Source: Aporhodopirellula rubra (GTDB taxonomy: Bacteria; Planctomycetota; Planctomycetia; Pirellulales; Pirellulaceae). Taken from it: a stretch of DNA of 64,000 bases. The stretch lies in contig NZ_JACHXU010000012.1 of NCBI RefSeq assembly GCF_014192335.1, positions 196,687 to 260,686 on the forward strand, read 5' to 3'. Position numbers and translations under genes: made by a program. The notes beneath the pieces were generated by a model. The model saw only the letters and a list, made by a program, of their open reading frames with translations, did no database searches and had not been told where the DNA came from. This document shows, piece by piece, positions 9,557-18,861 of the stretch (within the stretch, counting starts at the first letter, position 1; each line of letters begins with the position of its first letter).

Positions 9557-9588
9557 GAAATTTTGGGGCGCCGAAATTTTGGGTCGCC
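9557..9588. repeat. 16-bp tandem repeat downstream of the BON-like gene
   Basis: GAAATTTTGGGGCGCC followed directly by GAAATTTTGGGTCGCC and a partial GAATTC, in the non-coding stretch between the BON-like gene and xylulokinase. No function assigned. Confidence 0.6.
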
Positions 9589-9796
9589 GAATTCTTCCGG
9601 TCTGACGAATGAGCGGTCTGTCAATTGAAAGTTTGCCGAGTAGAAATCGGTCGACACGCGGATTGAAGAACAGCAGATTGAAGAACACTCGCTCGCTCCC
9701 AGCCAGCCCGCGTCCCCCGATGCGGAAACCGCGCCACCCGAAACGCGGTCAGTGCTCTTACCATCTCACCGCGTCGACGAATAGCAAGACCGCCGC

Positions 9797-9840
9797 GACC
9801 GCGTCACATCGAACGACCGCGTCACATCAAGCGACCGAAC
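9797..9840. repeat. 18-bp tandem repeat just past the xylulokinase stop
   Basis: GACCGCGTCACATC recurs with an 18-bp period at 9797 and 9815, with a third truncated GACCGAAC at 9833. The rest of the 9536-9860 gap has no convincing gene. Confidence 0.55.
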
Positions 9841-9860
9841 CGGACTGAGAACACTCGCCA

Positions 9861-11381
9861 CTACTGCATTTCAGCGAGCGTGTGCATCGACTCTTTCAGG
9901 TTGCTGTATAGATCCTGGTAAACAGGGAACAACCGGTTGTACGCAGCCTTCGCTTTCGCATCGGGTTTGGTTTCAGCAGCGACTTCGATCGTGGCCGAAC
10001 ACGCTGTCGTGATCGAGCGGTAAGCACCATCACCGACGGCAGCCAGCAACGCGACGCCGTACGCGGCGCCCTGCTCGACTCGTAGCGTCGTGATCTTTTT
10101 GCCGAACACGTCCGCCTGCATTTGACGCCACAACGTGTTCTTGCTGCCGCCACCGGATGCTCGCACCTGACGGACGGGCACGCCGAGCGATTCGATGATC
10201 TCGAGACTGTCACGCAAGGCGAACGTGATCCCTTCCATCACACTGCGGGTCATCGCACCACGATCGTGGGTCAGGTTCATTCCGACAAACGCGCCTCGTG
10301 CTTGCGGGTCCGCGTGTGGTGTGCGTTCACCGTTGAGATACGGAAGGAACAACAACGAACCGCTGCCGGCCGGCGCCGCGGCAGCTTCCCGAGTCGCCGC
10401 TTCATATGATTTCGCAGCGGGGACGCCTGCGAGTCCCTGCAACACGTTCTCGACCCACCACTGCAACGATCCGCCGCTGGTCAGGTTCACACCCATCATG
10501 TGCCACTTGCCGCGAACCGCGTGGCAGAACGTATGCAACCGGCCCGCCGTGTCGATACTCGGTTCATCACTGTGAACGAACATCACGCCACTGGTCCCGA
10601 TCGACGTACTGAGCAAACCTTTCTTAACGATCCCGTTACCGATCGCACCGGCGGCGCAGTCACCCGCACCCCCGACGACTTTGCAGTCCGTCGTCAGCCC
10701 GAGCTTCTTCGCCGCCGCAGTCGTTAATGTCCCGGTAACTTCTTCGGACTCAACAACACGTGGCAACAGGTCCGAATCGAGATCGAGCTTACCGAGCAAT
10801 TGCGACGACCACTCACGCTTTTTGACATCGAGCAACAACGTGCCGCTGGCGTCGCTGACCTCGGTAACGTAGTCCCCGATCAGACGACGACGGATTTCGT
10901 CCTTGGGCAACAAGACTTTCGCGAGCCGGTCGAAGGCACGTTTTTCGTTGTCGCGGAGCCACAAAATCTTGGGAGCTTGGAATCCCGTCAACGCGGGGTT
11001 GGCGACCATGCCGATCAATTTTTCGCGCGAGCCCGCCGCCGACGTGATCGCATCGCATTGCTCGGACGTGCGTTGGTCATTCCACAGGATCGCCGGGCGG
11101 ATGACTTCATCGTTGGCGTCGAGGAAAACCGATCCGTGCATCTGGCCGGACAGCCCGATCGCTTTGACCTCCGATTTGTCGACTTTGGATTGACGCATGA
11201 CCGCTTTGACGGTCTTCACGGTCGCCTTCCACCAATCTTCGGGATCCTGCTGCGTCCAACCCGGTCGAGGCTGTTCCATCGGGTAGGTGGCGTCGGATTC
11301 GGCAAGCACTTTGCCTGATTCATCGATGAGCAGAGTTTTCGTGCCGCTGGTGCCAACATCGATTCCGAGATAGTAAGACAT
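9861..11381 (-). CDS. xylB: Xylulokinase (FGGY carbohydrate kinase)
   Basis: Phosphorylates D-xylulose with ATP to xylulose 5-phosphate, feeding the pentose phosphate pathway. At 506 residues it matches the family's length. The N-terminal phosphate loop YLGIDVGTSGTKTLL starts at residue 3. GLSGQMHGSVFLD (about 79-91) matches the xylulokinase subgroup, GGAGDCAAGAIGNG (about 237-250) holds the catalytic Asp, and GGGSKNTLWRQMQADVFG (about 410-430) is the second FGGY signature. No xylose isomerase or xylose transporter gene is adjacent, so the gene stands alone here. The ATG at 11381 is the natural start. Confidence 0.93.
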   Translation of the reverse strand: MSYYLGIDVGTSGTKTLLIDESGKVLAESDATYPMEQPRPGWTQQDPEDWWKATVKTVKAVMRQSKVDKSEVKAIGLSGQMHGSVFLDANDEVIRPAILWNDQRTSEQCDAITSAAGSREKLIGMVANPALTGFQAPKILWLRDNEKRAFDRLAKVLLPKDEIRRRLIGDYVTEVSDASGTLLLDVKKREWSSQLLGKLDLDSDLLPRVVESEEVTGTLTTAAAKKLGLTTDCKVVGGAGDCAAGAIGNGIVKKGLLSTSIGTSGVMFVHSDEPSIDTAGRLHTFCHAVRGKWHMMGVNLTSGGSLQWWVENVLQGLAGVPAAKSYEAATREAAAAPAGSGSLLFLPYLNGERTPHADPQARGAFVGMNLTHDRGAMTRSVMEGITFALRDSLEIIESLGVPVRQVRASGGGSKNTLWRQMQADVFGKKITTLRVEQGAAYGVALLAAVGDGAYRSITTACSATIEVAAETKPDAKAKAAYNRLFPVYQDLYSNLKESMHTLAEMQ

Positions 11382-11517
11382 GCGTGGGGGATCACTGGAA
11401 AATAGAAGGAGCTAAACAGGTTTGAACAAGGCAGCACTATAACGCGTAGCACGCTCGCTTTGTATGTGGGCCCCCGTCTCCCCGCAACTTTTCTCTCCGT
11501 CGATCCCTTACTTTTTC

Positions 11518-13011
11518 ATGCGTTGCCCAGACCGCTCCGGTGAACGTTCTCGCCGATCAACATCGCCTGCCGTCCTGCCCCGCCGCGAATGGTTGGCCGG
11601 TGCGGTCTCGGTCATCTCGCTCGCCGGTTGCCGATCGCAGGAAGACGCCGAAACCTCCGCGGCACGACGTCGCAGGACCGACGTTCCGCTGCGAGTGGTC
11701 TGGGTCGGCAGCGACGCGGACGCCGAAATTCTTACCCGTGCCTGGTCCTCCATCAGCGAGCAACCGCTCGATGTCCGCGTCGTCGAACCACCTCGTCCGA
11801 TCGCGGATTCGTCATCCGATCAATCGGCCGAGCCCCCCGAACTGAACGTCAACAGTGACCTGTTCGCGAAAGCCTCCGCAGCGGACGTGCTGATCTATCC
11901 GATCGCGATGATGTCGCAACTCGTCTCGCAAAAAAGTGTGATGCCGTTGCTCAATCAATCGTCCAACGCCGACACGCCTGCCGAGATCGGCGAGGAAGGC
12001 GAAAACGTTTTCGCCAGCGAAGACCGCACGACGATCCCCGTTGCGCTGCGAATCGCAACCACGTTTTCGAGCGAACGACTCGCGACCCCCATGGGCGGCT
12101 ACCTCCCCGCGGTTCTGTTGGGCGAAGAGTCCAGTGGCGTTTCGCTCAGCGATTGGGATTCATACGAAGCGTTCGTCAAATCCTCCGACGGAAAATGCTG
12201 CGAACCGACCGCTCCGACTTGGGCCGGCGCCATGTACCTGTGGCGACTGGCGAGCAGTCTGACCGCGACGTGGCTCTTCGAGCGTGAATCACTTCGGCCG
12301 CTCTTTACCGAGCCCGAATACGTCGCCGTTCTCGAACAAATGCGTCGTGCCGTCAAAGCCTCCGTCGACGCAGAGAGCGGACGCACGCCCGGCGAAATCT
12401 ACACCGCCGTCGCCAACGGCAAACTGCGAGGCGGGATCGGATTCCCTCAACGCAACCGAGCCTTCGCGACCGACGATGCCGATACCGGCGAAACGGGCGG
12501 CCCCATCACACTGGCATCGCTGCCGACCGGATCGAGCAGCCGACGCGCCGAACAAACTCAACTCGGCCTCCGATTGGACCCGAGTCGCGGAATGGTCGAT
12601 CCCTTCATGTTGGTCGGATCAATGGCCTCATCGTGTCGCCAAACCGCCGCCGCCGATACCTTCATCAACTGGCTCGCCGGCGGCGAAGGCAGCGAACCGC
12701 TGTATCGCGGCATCGGCGAATTCGTCGACACCAAGACAGTCCCGAGCGAATCGTCCAACGACCCCTTTGAGAACTATCGCAGTTGGCTGAGCAAACAGTT
12801 GTCCGACGCGAGTTTCGTTCCGACGCTGCAACTGATCGGCGCCACCGAGTATTACGCGGCCCTCGACAAATCCGTGCGGGAATGCGTCCACGGTGACCAA
12901 CCCGCTAAAGATGCCTGCCAAGAAATCACCGACCGTTGGGCACGACTGCATCGCAAATTCGACCTGCCGTCGCAGCAACGCAATTGGCGGCGAGCCCAAG
13001 GGATTTCATAA
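11518..13011 (+). CDS. Tat-type lipoprotein resembling an extracellular solute-binding protein
   Basis: From the ATG at 11518 (MRCPDRS) the protein is 497 residues. It has a twin-arginine-like signal PRREWLAGAVSVISLAGC with a lipobox Cys, so it is probably exported folded and lipid-anchored. After the signal, VPLRVVWVGSDADAEILTRAW opens like the first strand of a family 1 type solute-binding protein. Later features fit that fold: the TPGEIYTAVANGKLRGGIGFP segment, and the SMASSCRQTAAADTFINWLAGGEGSEPLYR region, which matches the terminal part where such proteins compare replacement helices. No ABC permease or ATPase gene lies nearby, so its transporter partner is elsewhere or absent. The frame is open 18 codons upstream to 11464, but the signal peptide fits the later start. 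Confidence 0.7.
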   Translation: MRCPDRSGERSRRSTSPAVLPRREWLAGAVSVISLAGCRSQEDAETSAARRRRTDVPLRVVWVGSDADAEILTRAWSSISEQPLDVRVVEPPRPIADSSSDQSAEPPELNVNSDLFAKASAADVLIYPIAMMSQLVSQKSVMPLLNQSSNADTPAEIGEEGENVFASEDRTTIPVALRIATTFSSERLATPMGGYLPAVLLGEESSGVSLSDWDSYEAFVKSSDGKCCEPTAPTWAGAMYLWRLASSLTATWLFERESLRPLFTEPEYVAVLEQMRRAVKASVDAESGRTPGEIYTAVANGKLRGGIGFPQRNRAFATDDADTGETGGPITLASLPTGSSSRRAEQTQLGLRLDPSRGMVDPFMLVGSMASSCRQTAAADTFINWLAGGEGSEPLYRGIGEFVDTKTVPSESSNDPFENYRSWLSKQLSDASFVPTLQLIGATEYYAALDKSVRECVHGDQPAKDACQEITDRWARLHRKFDLPSQQRNWRRAQGIS

Positions 13012-13229
13012 AATTCACGCAAACCGTCGAATCCCAGTTCGCACGTCAATCGCACCGGTTCGCACGCCGAATCGCCCCAGCTACTGATCCCCGAACTTTC
13101 GCACACGGAACAATGCGTTGCGACGTTGGCTACAATAGCCGAGCCATCGACTCGGCTCGTGACTTCGCGAGCCCCGTCAGACTCAGGCATCGCGATACAA
13201 ATTCAAACATCTCTTCAGACGATTCTTTC

Positions 13230-14153
13230 ATGCGTACTTTTCTTTGCAGATCCCTTTGTCTCGGGCTAACTCTTTGCATGGCCGCGGCGACGCAGGCTCG
13301 AGAATGGTCCTCGCCCAACGGATATTTCCGCGTCGAAGCCGAAGCAATCGCCTTTGACGACAAGACCGTGGTTCTGAAAAAACCGACCGGCGAATTGATC
13401 GCCGCCGAATTGGCCGAACTTAGCGAAGCGGATCAGGAATACGTTCAATCCCGCGAAGCCAAAGAGGCGTACGCGAAATCCGTCGACCAAATGCAAACCT
13501 GGACCGCCGCCGACGGCATGAAGGTCCGCGGCCGTGTCTTGGCGTATGGAAAAAAAGACCTCACCGTTCGCCGGCAACTCGGCAAAATGATCGTCGATGA
13601 CAAGCGGTTCGCCGCCATGGATCCGCTCCATCAAAAATTGACGCTCAAGATCATTTCCAAAATCGTCGGCCAAGAAATCACAGACGAAAAATCGGTTGAG
13701 GAATGGGGCAAAACCCTCCGTGCCGACACTCGCACGTTTCCTCTCGAAGGCGTTCTGATGGAACTCGAAAGCGGTGACGAGATCGGCGTGCCATTCTTCC
13801 TCTTCGCCAAAGAGGAACAGGAACTCCTTCAACCAGGCTGGAAGGCGTGGCTCGAAAATGAATCAAACACAGAAGCTCAACAGCGAGAAAGTTTGATGAT
13901 GCAAACGCAAGCGATGGAATACCAACGCGACCGCGAGAACCGCAACCAAATCGAGGCCGTCAAACTCGGACTCCTCGCCACGGCGACGGGAGTCATTTCC
14001 ATTTGGGAGGTCATCCTCGAACCGGCCCAAGGCAACTACTATCGCCGAACCAGCGTCATGGTACCGGCGCAGAACAGCCAGGCGGCCGAACAAATGGTGA
14101 TGCAGAAGTATCCCGGATTCCGAGTCGTCGGCGTTCGTCGCGCGAGTCGATAG
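13230..14153 (+). CDS. Secreted SHD1-domain protein
   Basis: The frame opens at 12936 inside the preceding gene, but the ATG at 13230 gives a clean signal peptide (MRTFLCRSLCLGLTLCMAAATQA), so I use it; the protein is 307 residues. Directly after cleavage comes an SLA1-homology-1-like domain (REWSSPNGYFRVEAEAIAFD, then ELAELSEADQEYVQ), common in exported planctomycete proteins and of unknown function there. Residues about 90-210 form a second globular region. A Gln/Glu-rich helical stretch follows (about 215-245), then a hydrophobic stretch (LGLLATATGVISIWEVIL). It is transcribed in the same direction as the solute-binding-like gene, 218 bases downstream. Confidence 0.75.
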   Translation: MRTFLCRSLCLGLTLCMAAATQAREWSSPNGYFRVEAEAIAFDDKTVVLKKPTGELIAAELAELSEADQEYVQSREAKEAYAKSVDQMQTWTAADGMKVRGRVLAYGKKDLTVRRQLGKMIVDDKRFAAMDPLHQKLTLKIISKIVGQEITDEKSVEEWGKTLRADTRTFPLEGVLMELESGDEIGVPFFLFAKEEQELLQPGWKAWLENESNTEAQQRESLMMQTQAMEYQRDRENRNQIEAVKLGLLATATGVISIWEVILEPAQGNYYRRTSVMVPAQNSQAAEQMVMQKYPGFRVVGVRRASR

Positions 14154-14249
14154 ACACACGCCAGACTTCTCTCGCCCGCGCTGTTGTCACCGGCACAATC
14201 GCAACTGGGCAACCGTCGTCATGCATCTGCTGACGACGATGACGGATCG

Positions 14250-16085
14250 TTAGTCGAGAATGCTCTCGATATCGCGGATCATTCTCGCTCGCTCGGTTTC
14301 CGGCAGCGCGTGCAGCCCGTCGTATTCGATCCAACCATTGGACACCCCAACCCCGGCCCCGACCTGACGGGCGAGTTTCATCTGCGGCTCCCACATGTGC
14401 CGAAAATGCCACGCACACGGCCGCCATGCTTTATCGCCAAGGGCCGCGAGATAACGCACCGGTGCTTGGCTGTACAACGGATTGCCGAGCGATGTCCCAT
14501 AAGCGTGGTCGCCGACGTCGCCATCCCCCCAAAGACAGAACGCGGATCGAGAACAGTCACTCGTGAACACCGCTTTGTCGTTCCCGAACGAGCGAACGAG
14601 AGCCCGCAGGTCTCGGAAGAACTCGATCGCGTATGACGAAAGTGGGCCGTATCGGTCGGCGGCCTCGTCGTACCCGATTCCCGCGAACGTCTCGTCAACA
14701 CAAATGGCGTCGGGCTCGAGAATCTCCATCATCCACCGGGCCTGCTGCAGCAGGTGATCCCGCCACGGTTTATACGCGATCGACATCCACCAACATTGCC
14801 CCTCGACGTCCGGCCCGGTCCACGGAAAACGCATCGGCTTCCCATCCGTTCCGACGCGGCGTCCTTCCGCAAACCGCGGAAACAACTCCGATGCATCGTC
14901 GATCAGAGTCAAATGCATGTAGATCGCCGCTTTAGCACCCGCGTCGCGAGTGTCTTTGATCCGCCGCCGCATGATCTCGGTCGACATCGAGGCTGGCCCC
15001 TGCTTCGAACCCGGCATCGCATTCCACGTCGCGCGATCAGGCCGAATGAAATCGCCGAGGTGCGGGTAGTACCCATGTTGCGTTGCCATGCCGACATGGA
15101 ATTCGGCAAAATGTTTGCTATCGGCGTCATAGCCATTGCCGCGAACACCGTTTTCACCTTCCGCCGACGACAAAAAATCGTAGTAGTGAACCTTGAATTG
15201 TCGCGTCCAATCGATCGGCTCGAACTCCTCCTCGTGACCGAATTCGTGAAATGCCTTCCACGCTTTCGATGCATCACCCTGATGCAACACGAGCCAGCAT
15301 GACTCGGTAATCGATTGACCGGGTGCTAACTCAATCACTCGCCCGGCCGTCCAAGCTCGCTGGCCGTCGGATCCAACCGTTGACCGGAATCGCATCGGAG
15401 AATCCGACGCTGAAAACAGCCCCACGTGCCATGACGAAGACGCCGCCGAAATGTCAACGACCGGCACCAACAGCAACGCCCTCGTTTGGCGTTCGTTCGG
15501 AAAACTTGCCATCGGTTCGAGATAATGGCAATCGAAATCCTGCCCGTCCAATTCAACGTTGCAGTCACCGAGAAACTCGCTCATCCCCAACGACGAGAAC
15601 CGCTTGTCATGAGCGAACCCCGCCACGTTCAGCGGCAAATAGAGGTATTGATGGCGAGTCGAAGGATCAGGAGAAGCCGATGTTGAAAACGACACTTCAA
15701 CGGACTGAACTTCCGCAGACGTGTTCTGAATCTCGAGCGATGCCTCTAACACATTCGCCTGCGTTTCCGATGGACTCTGGTGCAAATGATGGCGATGATG
15801 AAAACGAACGGGTCCGGCCTGACCTAACAACGATGGTTGTTCCGCTTCTTCTTGATCCGTCTTTTCAAACAAACGGACACGAGCTGAAATCAATGGACTT
15901 CCATCACTTGGATGCAACAAAGACCTTCCGTCACAAGACACCGAAGTGTATTGATTACTAACCGGATCCAGCGTCCACTTAATCACTCCATCTTTAGGTG
16001 ATTTCGCACCAAAGACAGGTGTTGTAAGCATCGATCCAGAGACACTCGATGCGCATGCAGAAATTAAAAAGTCGCGGCGTTTCAT
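14250..16085 (-). CDS. Tat-exported TIM-barrel glycoside-hydrolase-like protein
   Basis: From the ATG at 16085 (MKRRDFLIS) the protein has a twin-arginine signal and about 611 residues. The N-terminal third is beta-rich, resembling the supersandwich domain of alpha-galactosidase-type enzymes. The C-terminal two thirds look like a TIM barrel: KAAIYMHLTLIDD, then ARWMMEILEPDAICVDETFAGIGYDEA with acidic residues at a strand end, then DKAVFTSDCSRSAFCLWGDGDVGDHA. I cannot assign a GH family with confidence; a GH36-like or DUF-type glycosidase is the best guess. It converges with the SHD1 gene. Six codons upstream the frame has another start (16103), which would put extra residues before the RR motif. 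Confidence 0.6.
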   Translation of the reverse strand: MKRRDFLISACASSVSGSMLTTPVFGAKSPKDGVIKWTLDPVSNQYTSVSCDGRSLLHPSDGSPLISARVRLFEKTDQEEAEQPSLLGQAGPVRFHHRHHLHQSPSETQANVLEASLEIQNTSAEVQSVEVSFSTSASPDPSTRHQYLYLPLNVAGFAHDKRFSSLGMSEFLGDCNVELDGQDFDCHYLEPMASFPNERQTRALLLVPVVDISAASSSWHVGLFSASDSPMRFRSTVGSDGQRAWTAGRVIELAPGQSITESCWLVLHQGDASKAWKAFHEFGHEEEFEPIDWTRQFKVHYYDFLSSAEGENGVRGNGYDADSKHFAEFHVGMATQHGYYPHLGDFIRPDRATWNAMPGSKQGPASMSTEIMRRRIKDTRDAGAKAAIYMHLTLIDDASELFPRFAEGRRVGTDGKPMRFPWTGPDVEGQCWWMSIAYKPWRDHLLQQARWMMEILEPDAICVDETFAGIGYDEAADRYGPLSSYAIEFFRDLRALVRSFGNDKAVFTSDCSRSAFCLWGDGDVGDHAYGTSLGNPLYSQAPVRYLAALGDKAWRPCAWHFRHMWEPQMKLARQVGAGVGVSNGWIEYDGLHALPETERARMIRDIESILD

Positions 16086-16375
16086 GGGCGGGTTCCTTTG
16101 CACACAAACGCCCGCAGTGCTGACGTTTGAAAAGGTCGATTAAGGTGGGTCGAGACAAGTGAAATGCTCATCCACACCCAACGACTTAGCAACCCCGTGC
16201 GACAAAATCATCACCGAAGCACACGCCCAAAACAAATCCCAAACCTCAAAACACTCTATACGTTCACCAACCCCAAAAACCAACAAAGGGCCACAGACAA
16301 ACTCAACTGTCACCTACACCTCCCCACTTCGATCTCTCCGAGATACGCTCGTGAGTCATGGGTAATCAATAAGGT

Positions 16376-17086
16376 TCAACACCCAGGCAATCGACGCAAC
16401 TTCGTCGCATCAAGATCCAACCCCATTTCCGTGATCATGGCCACCAGTTCCGATTGCCCGCGCAATTTTAACTTTTGCGTAATCGACGATTTGTGACGTT
16501 CGATCGTCTTCGGACTGCGAAACAACAACTTCGCCACCCGCGGAACACTCAGTCCGTGCCCCAACAACACCGCAACCTCGAGTTCACGCCGGGTCAAAAC
16601 GTCCAACGCCCCCAGGCCGATGTATTCCGAATGGACTTCCTCGATCGGTTCCTGTGTTTCGATTTCGTCGTGCCCCGTGCTCGTCCGCGAAATCACAATC
16701 ACTCGGTTATACGGTGGTGTTTTATCGCGAATGGGCCAAACGTTGGAATGGATCCGCTTGCCGTGATAAACGTGCGTGATCGACAGCGGTTTGCCTTCGT
16801 CGAGCACTCGGCCGATCATCGCCATCCGCTCGGCGGCGTACTCGGGCGAATGAAAATCACTGATTTTCTTGCCTTGATAATCAATACCCGTGCATTGCGA
16901 AAACAACACCATTGCGGTGTCATTGACGAACAACAACCTTCCCTCCGCATCCGTGATACTGATCCCCACACCTGCCGTTCGCGTCACCGCGGCCCATAAC
17001 GACATGGGATCAATTTGGGGAGGATCAATTCGGTCCTGTCGGGCCGAATGATCAGACACGGTGCGATGCGATGACGTCTCGGACAT
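16376..17086 (-). CDS. PAS-domain LuxR-type transcription regulator
   Basis: The 236-residue protein has a PAS sensor domain (about 28-135: GVGISITDAEGRLLFVNDTA, with HSNVWPIRDKTPPYNRVIVISR). A C-terminal LuxR/FixJ helix-turn-helix follows (about 160-225: LTRRELEVAVLLGHGLSVPRVAK, then RSPKTIERHKSSITQKL). There is no receiver domain, so it probably senses a ligand or redox state directly. It is divergent from the RND efflux operon and separated from it by about 535 bases containing two inverted repeats, so it is a candidate regulator of that operon; this is inference from position. Confidence 0.88.
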   Translation of the reverse strand: MSETSSHRTVSDHSARQDRIDPPQIDPMSLWAAVTRTAGVGISITDAEGRLLFVNDTAMVLFSQCTGIDYQGKKISDFHSPEYAAERMAMIGRVLDEGKPLSITHVYHGKRIHSNVWPIRDKTPPYNRVIVISRTSTGHDEIETQEPIEEVHSEYIGLGALDVLTRRELEVAVLLGHGLSVPRVAKLLFRSPKTIERHKSSITQKLKLRGQSELVAMITEMGLDLDATKLRRLPGC

Positions 17087-17236
17087 AGAACCAGGACCGA
17101 TCGTATAAAATATGAAAAAGCGACAAGAGATGAGGCGATCGACTCATAGATTACCCCGGCCAGCCCCCCAATACTACAGATTCGTTGAGTTCACCAGGAC
17201 GACTCTTCTCGCGTTTTTGGGATCACGGGTCTGCGC

Positions 17237-17264
17237 ACCGAAACAATCGTTACTTTGTTTCGGT
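17237..17264. promoter_or_regulatory. 10-bp perfect inverted repeat upstream of the RND efflux operon
   Basis: ACCGAAACAA, eight bases, then TTGTTTCGGT. The size and spacing resemble an operator for a dimeric repressor such as a TetR-type protein. There is no following T-tract, so a terminator is less likely. It lies about 360 bases before the adaptor gene. Confidence 0.45.
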
Positions 17265-17393
17265 ATCAGCCCGCGTCCAACACGACCAACCGATTGCATA
17301 CGACAGTTACGGCGAAAACCGTCGGTCGCCGCATCGGCTGAACTCGATCAGCCTAGGCATGCTCATAAAAACAGTGTGCCAGAACGATCGATT

Positions 17394-17410
17394 TGAGGAT
17401 CGCGTCCTCA
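17394..17410. promoter_or_regulatory. Short inverted repeat upstream of the RND efflux operon
   Basis: TGAGGA, five bases TCGCG, then TCCTCA. A perfect but short dyad, about 210 bases before the adaptor start. A possible second operator. Confidence 0.25.
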
Positions 17411-17621
17411 TCGTGGCCGGAGTTGCCCTGGTTGGCTCACGACCTGGCTAATCATGGAGGGAACAACCGAGCCACGGAAGGCACTTTTTTTCAGCGGGGC
17501 CACCCGATCCGTCACCTTCTTGGCGTCGCCCCACTCGAAGGCGTCCGCAGATCACACTATCTTCTCTACAGGTAATCCCGGGCGTCTTCGATGAGTGACG
17601 TCATACGTAATGTAGAGATCG

Positions 17622-18785
17622 ATGATGAAATCGGACCACCTCCTAACCTGGACGCTCTTGTTCAGCCTCCCTTTACTGAGTGCATGCGGCGGATCCAAGA
17701 ACACCGACGCCGCCGCAGAACGACCACCGCAAAAAGTTTCGTACGCGGTCGCGACGCAAGACGAGGTCACCGATTACGTTGAACTCGTCGGGCGACTCTC
17801 CGCGGACGAAAGCGTCGTGATCCAGTCGCGAGTTTCAGGCTTCCTCCTCAAGACGCACTTTGTCGACGGTCAACGTGTCAAAGAAGGCGACCTGCTGTTC
17901 TCGATCGAACCTGACGAATACGAAGCGATCTACAATCAGGCACAAGCACAGATTTCGGTTGCGGAAACACGTCTCGAACTGGCTCGAAAAAAATTCGCCC
18001 GTTCGCAAAAGCTGATCGATGGCGATGCGATCTCTCGTGAAGAGTATGACGAAGATCAAGCCGCCGTGGCTGAGGCAGCCGCCCGCGTCATCGCCAGCAA
18101 AGCCGACGCGGCCCGTGTCAAACTCGATGTCGGTTACACCAAAATCGTTTCACCGATTACCGGACGTGTTGACCGCGCATTACTCGACGACGGCAACTTC
18201 GTCACCGGTGGGTTGGCCGGCGGCACGGTTCTCACCACGGTGGTGAAAGATCACCCGATCAAAGCGATCGCGAACCTCGACGAAAACGTCCGATTGAAAT
18301 TCATGCGTCGACAACGTGAACTCGCAGGCGACGATTTCAAAGAAGCCAACAAACTCGATGAGTTGCACATACCGTGCTACTTGCAACTGCAAGACGAAAA
18401 GGGGTTCCCACACGAAGGCACGCTCGAGTACTCGGAGATCCAAGTCAACGAACGCACCGGCACGTCACAAATCCGCGGCGTCTTTGACAACCAAAACGGA
18501 CTGCTGACGCCTGGCATGTTTGTGCGTTTGAAAGTCCCGGCGTCCGACGCACACCCGGCCGTTCTGATTCCGGACACCGCCGTTGGAAATGACCAGGCGA
18601 CAAAATTCGTCTATGTGATCAACGAAAAAGACGAAATCGAACATCGCACCGTCGAGATCGGTGACCGACGCGATAACCTGCGAGTGATCTTGTCCGGCGT
18701 CAAATCGGAAGAGTCCGTCGTGGTCGCGGGAATGCAGTTGGTGCAACCCGGGATGAAAGTCACTCCCGTCCTGCAGGGCCAATAG
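17622..18785 (+). CDS. RND efflux periplasmic adaptor lipoprotein (AcrA/MexA type)
   Basis: The membrane-fusion subunit that links an inner-membrane RND pump to an outer-membrane channel. The 387-residue protein has a lipoprotein signal ending LLSACGG. The first lipoyl half is VIQSRVSGFLLKTHFVDGQRVKEGDLLFSIE (about 70-100). An alpha-hairpin covers about 105-165, and the second lipoyl half is about 165-200 (TKIVSPITGRVDRALLDDGNFVTGG). A beta-barrel and membrane-proximal domain follow, including NERTGTSQIRGVFDNQNGLLTPGMFVRLKVP. The start is ATGATG. It is 76 bases upstream of the RND permease and surely co-transcribed. No TolC-type gene is adjacent. Confidence 0.93.
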   Translation: MMKSDHLLTWTLLFSLPLLSACGGSKNTDAAAERPPQKVSYAVATQDEVTDYVELVGRLSADESVVIQSRVSGFLLKTHFVDGQRVKEGDLLFSIEPDEYEAIYNQAQAQISVAETRLELARKKFARSQKLIDGDAISREEYDEDQAAVAEAAARVIASKADAARVKLDVGYTKIVSPITGRVDRALLDDGNFVTGGLAGGTVLTTVVKDHPIKAIANLDENVRLKFMRRQRELAGDDFKEANKLDELHIPCYLQLQDEKGFPHEGTLEYSEIQVNERTGTSQIRGVFDNQNGLLTPGMFVRLKVPASDAHPAVLIPDTAVGNDQATKFVYVINEKDEIEHRTVEIGDRRDNLRVILSGVKSEESVVVAGMQLVQPGMKVTPVLQGQ

Positions 18786-18861
18786 AGGCTGCAGTCAAGT
18801 GTTCTCGGGATCGCACCGAGAACGAATCACGTCCGATGGCCCTTCCGACTCCAATACGATC

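Larger units (their letters stand above)
17087..17621. other. Intergenic region between the PAS-LuxR gene and the RND operon
   Basis: No open frame here has convincing protein character. It contains two perfect inverted repeats (17237-17264 and 17394-17410) and a TGACGTCA octamer near 17596. It should hold the promoters of both divergent transcripts. Confidence 0.5.
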
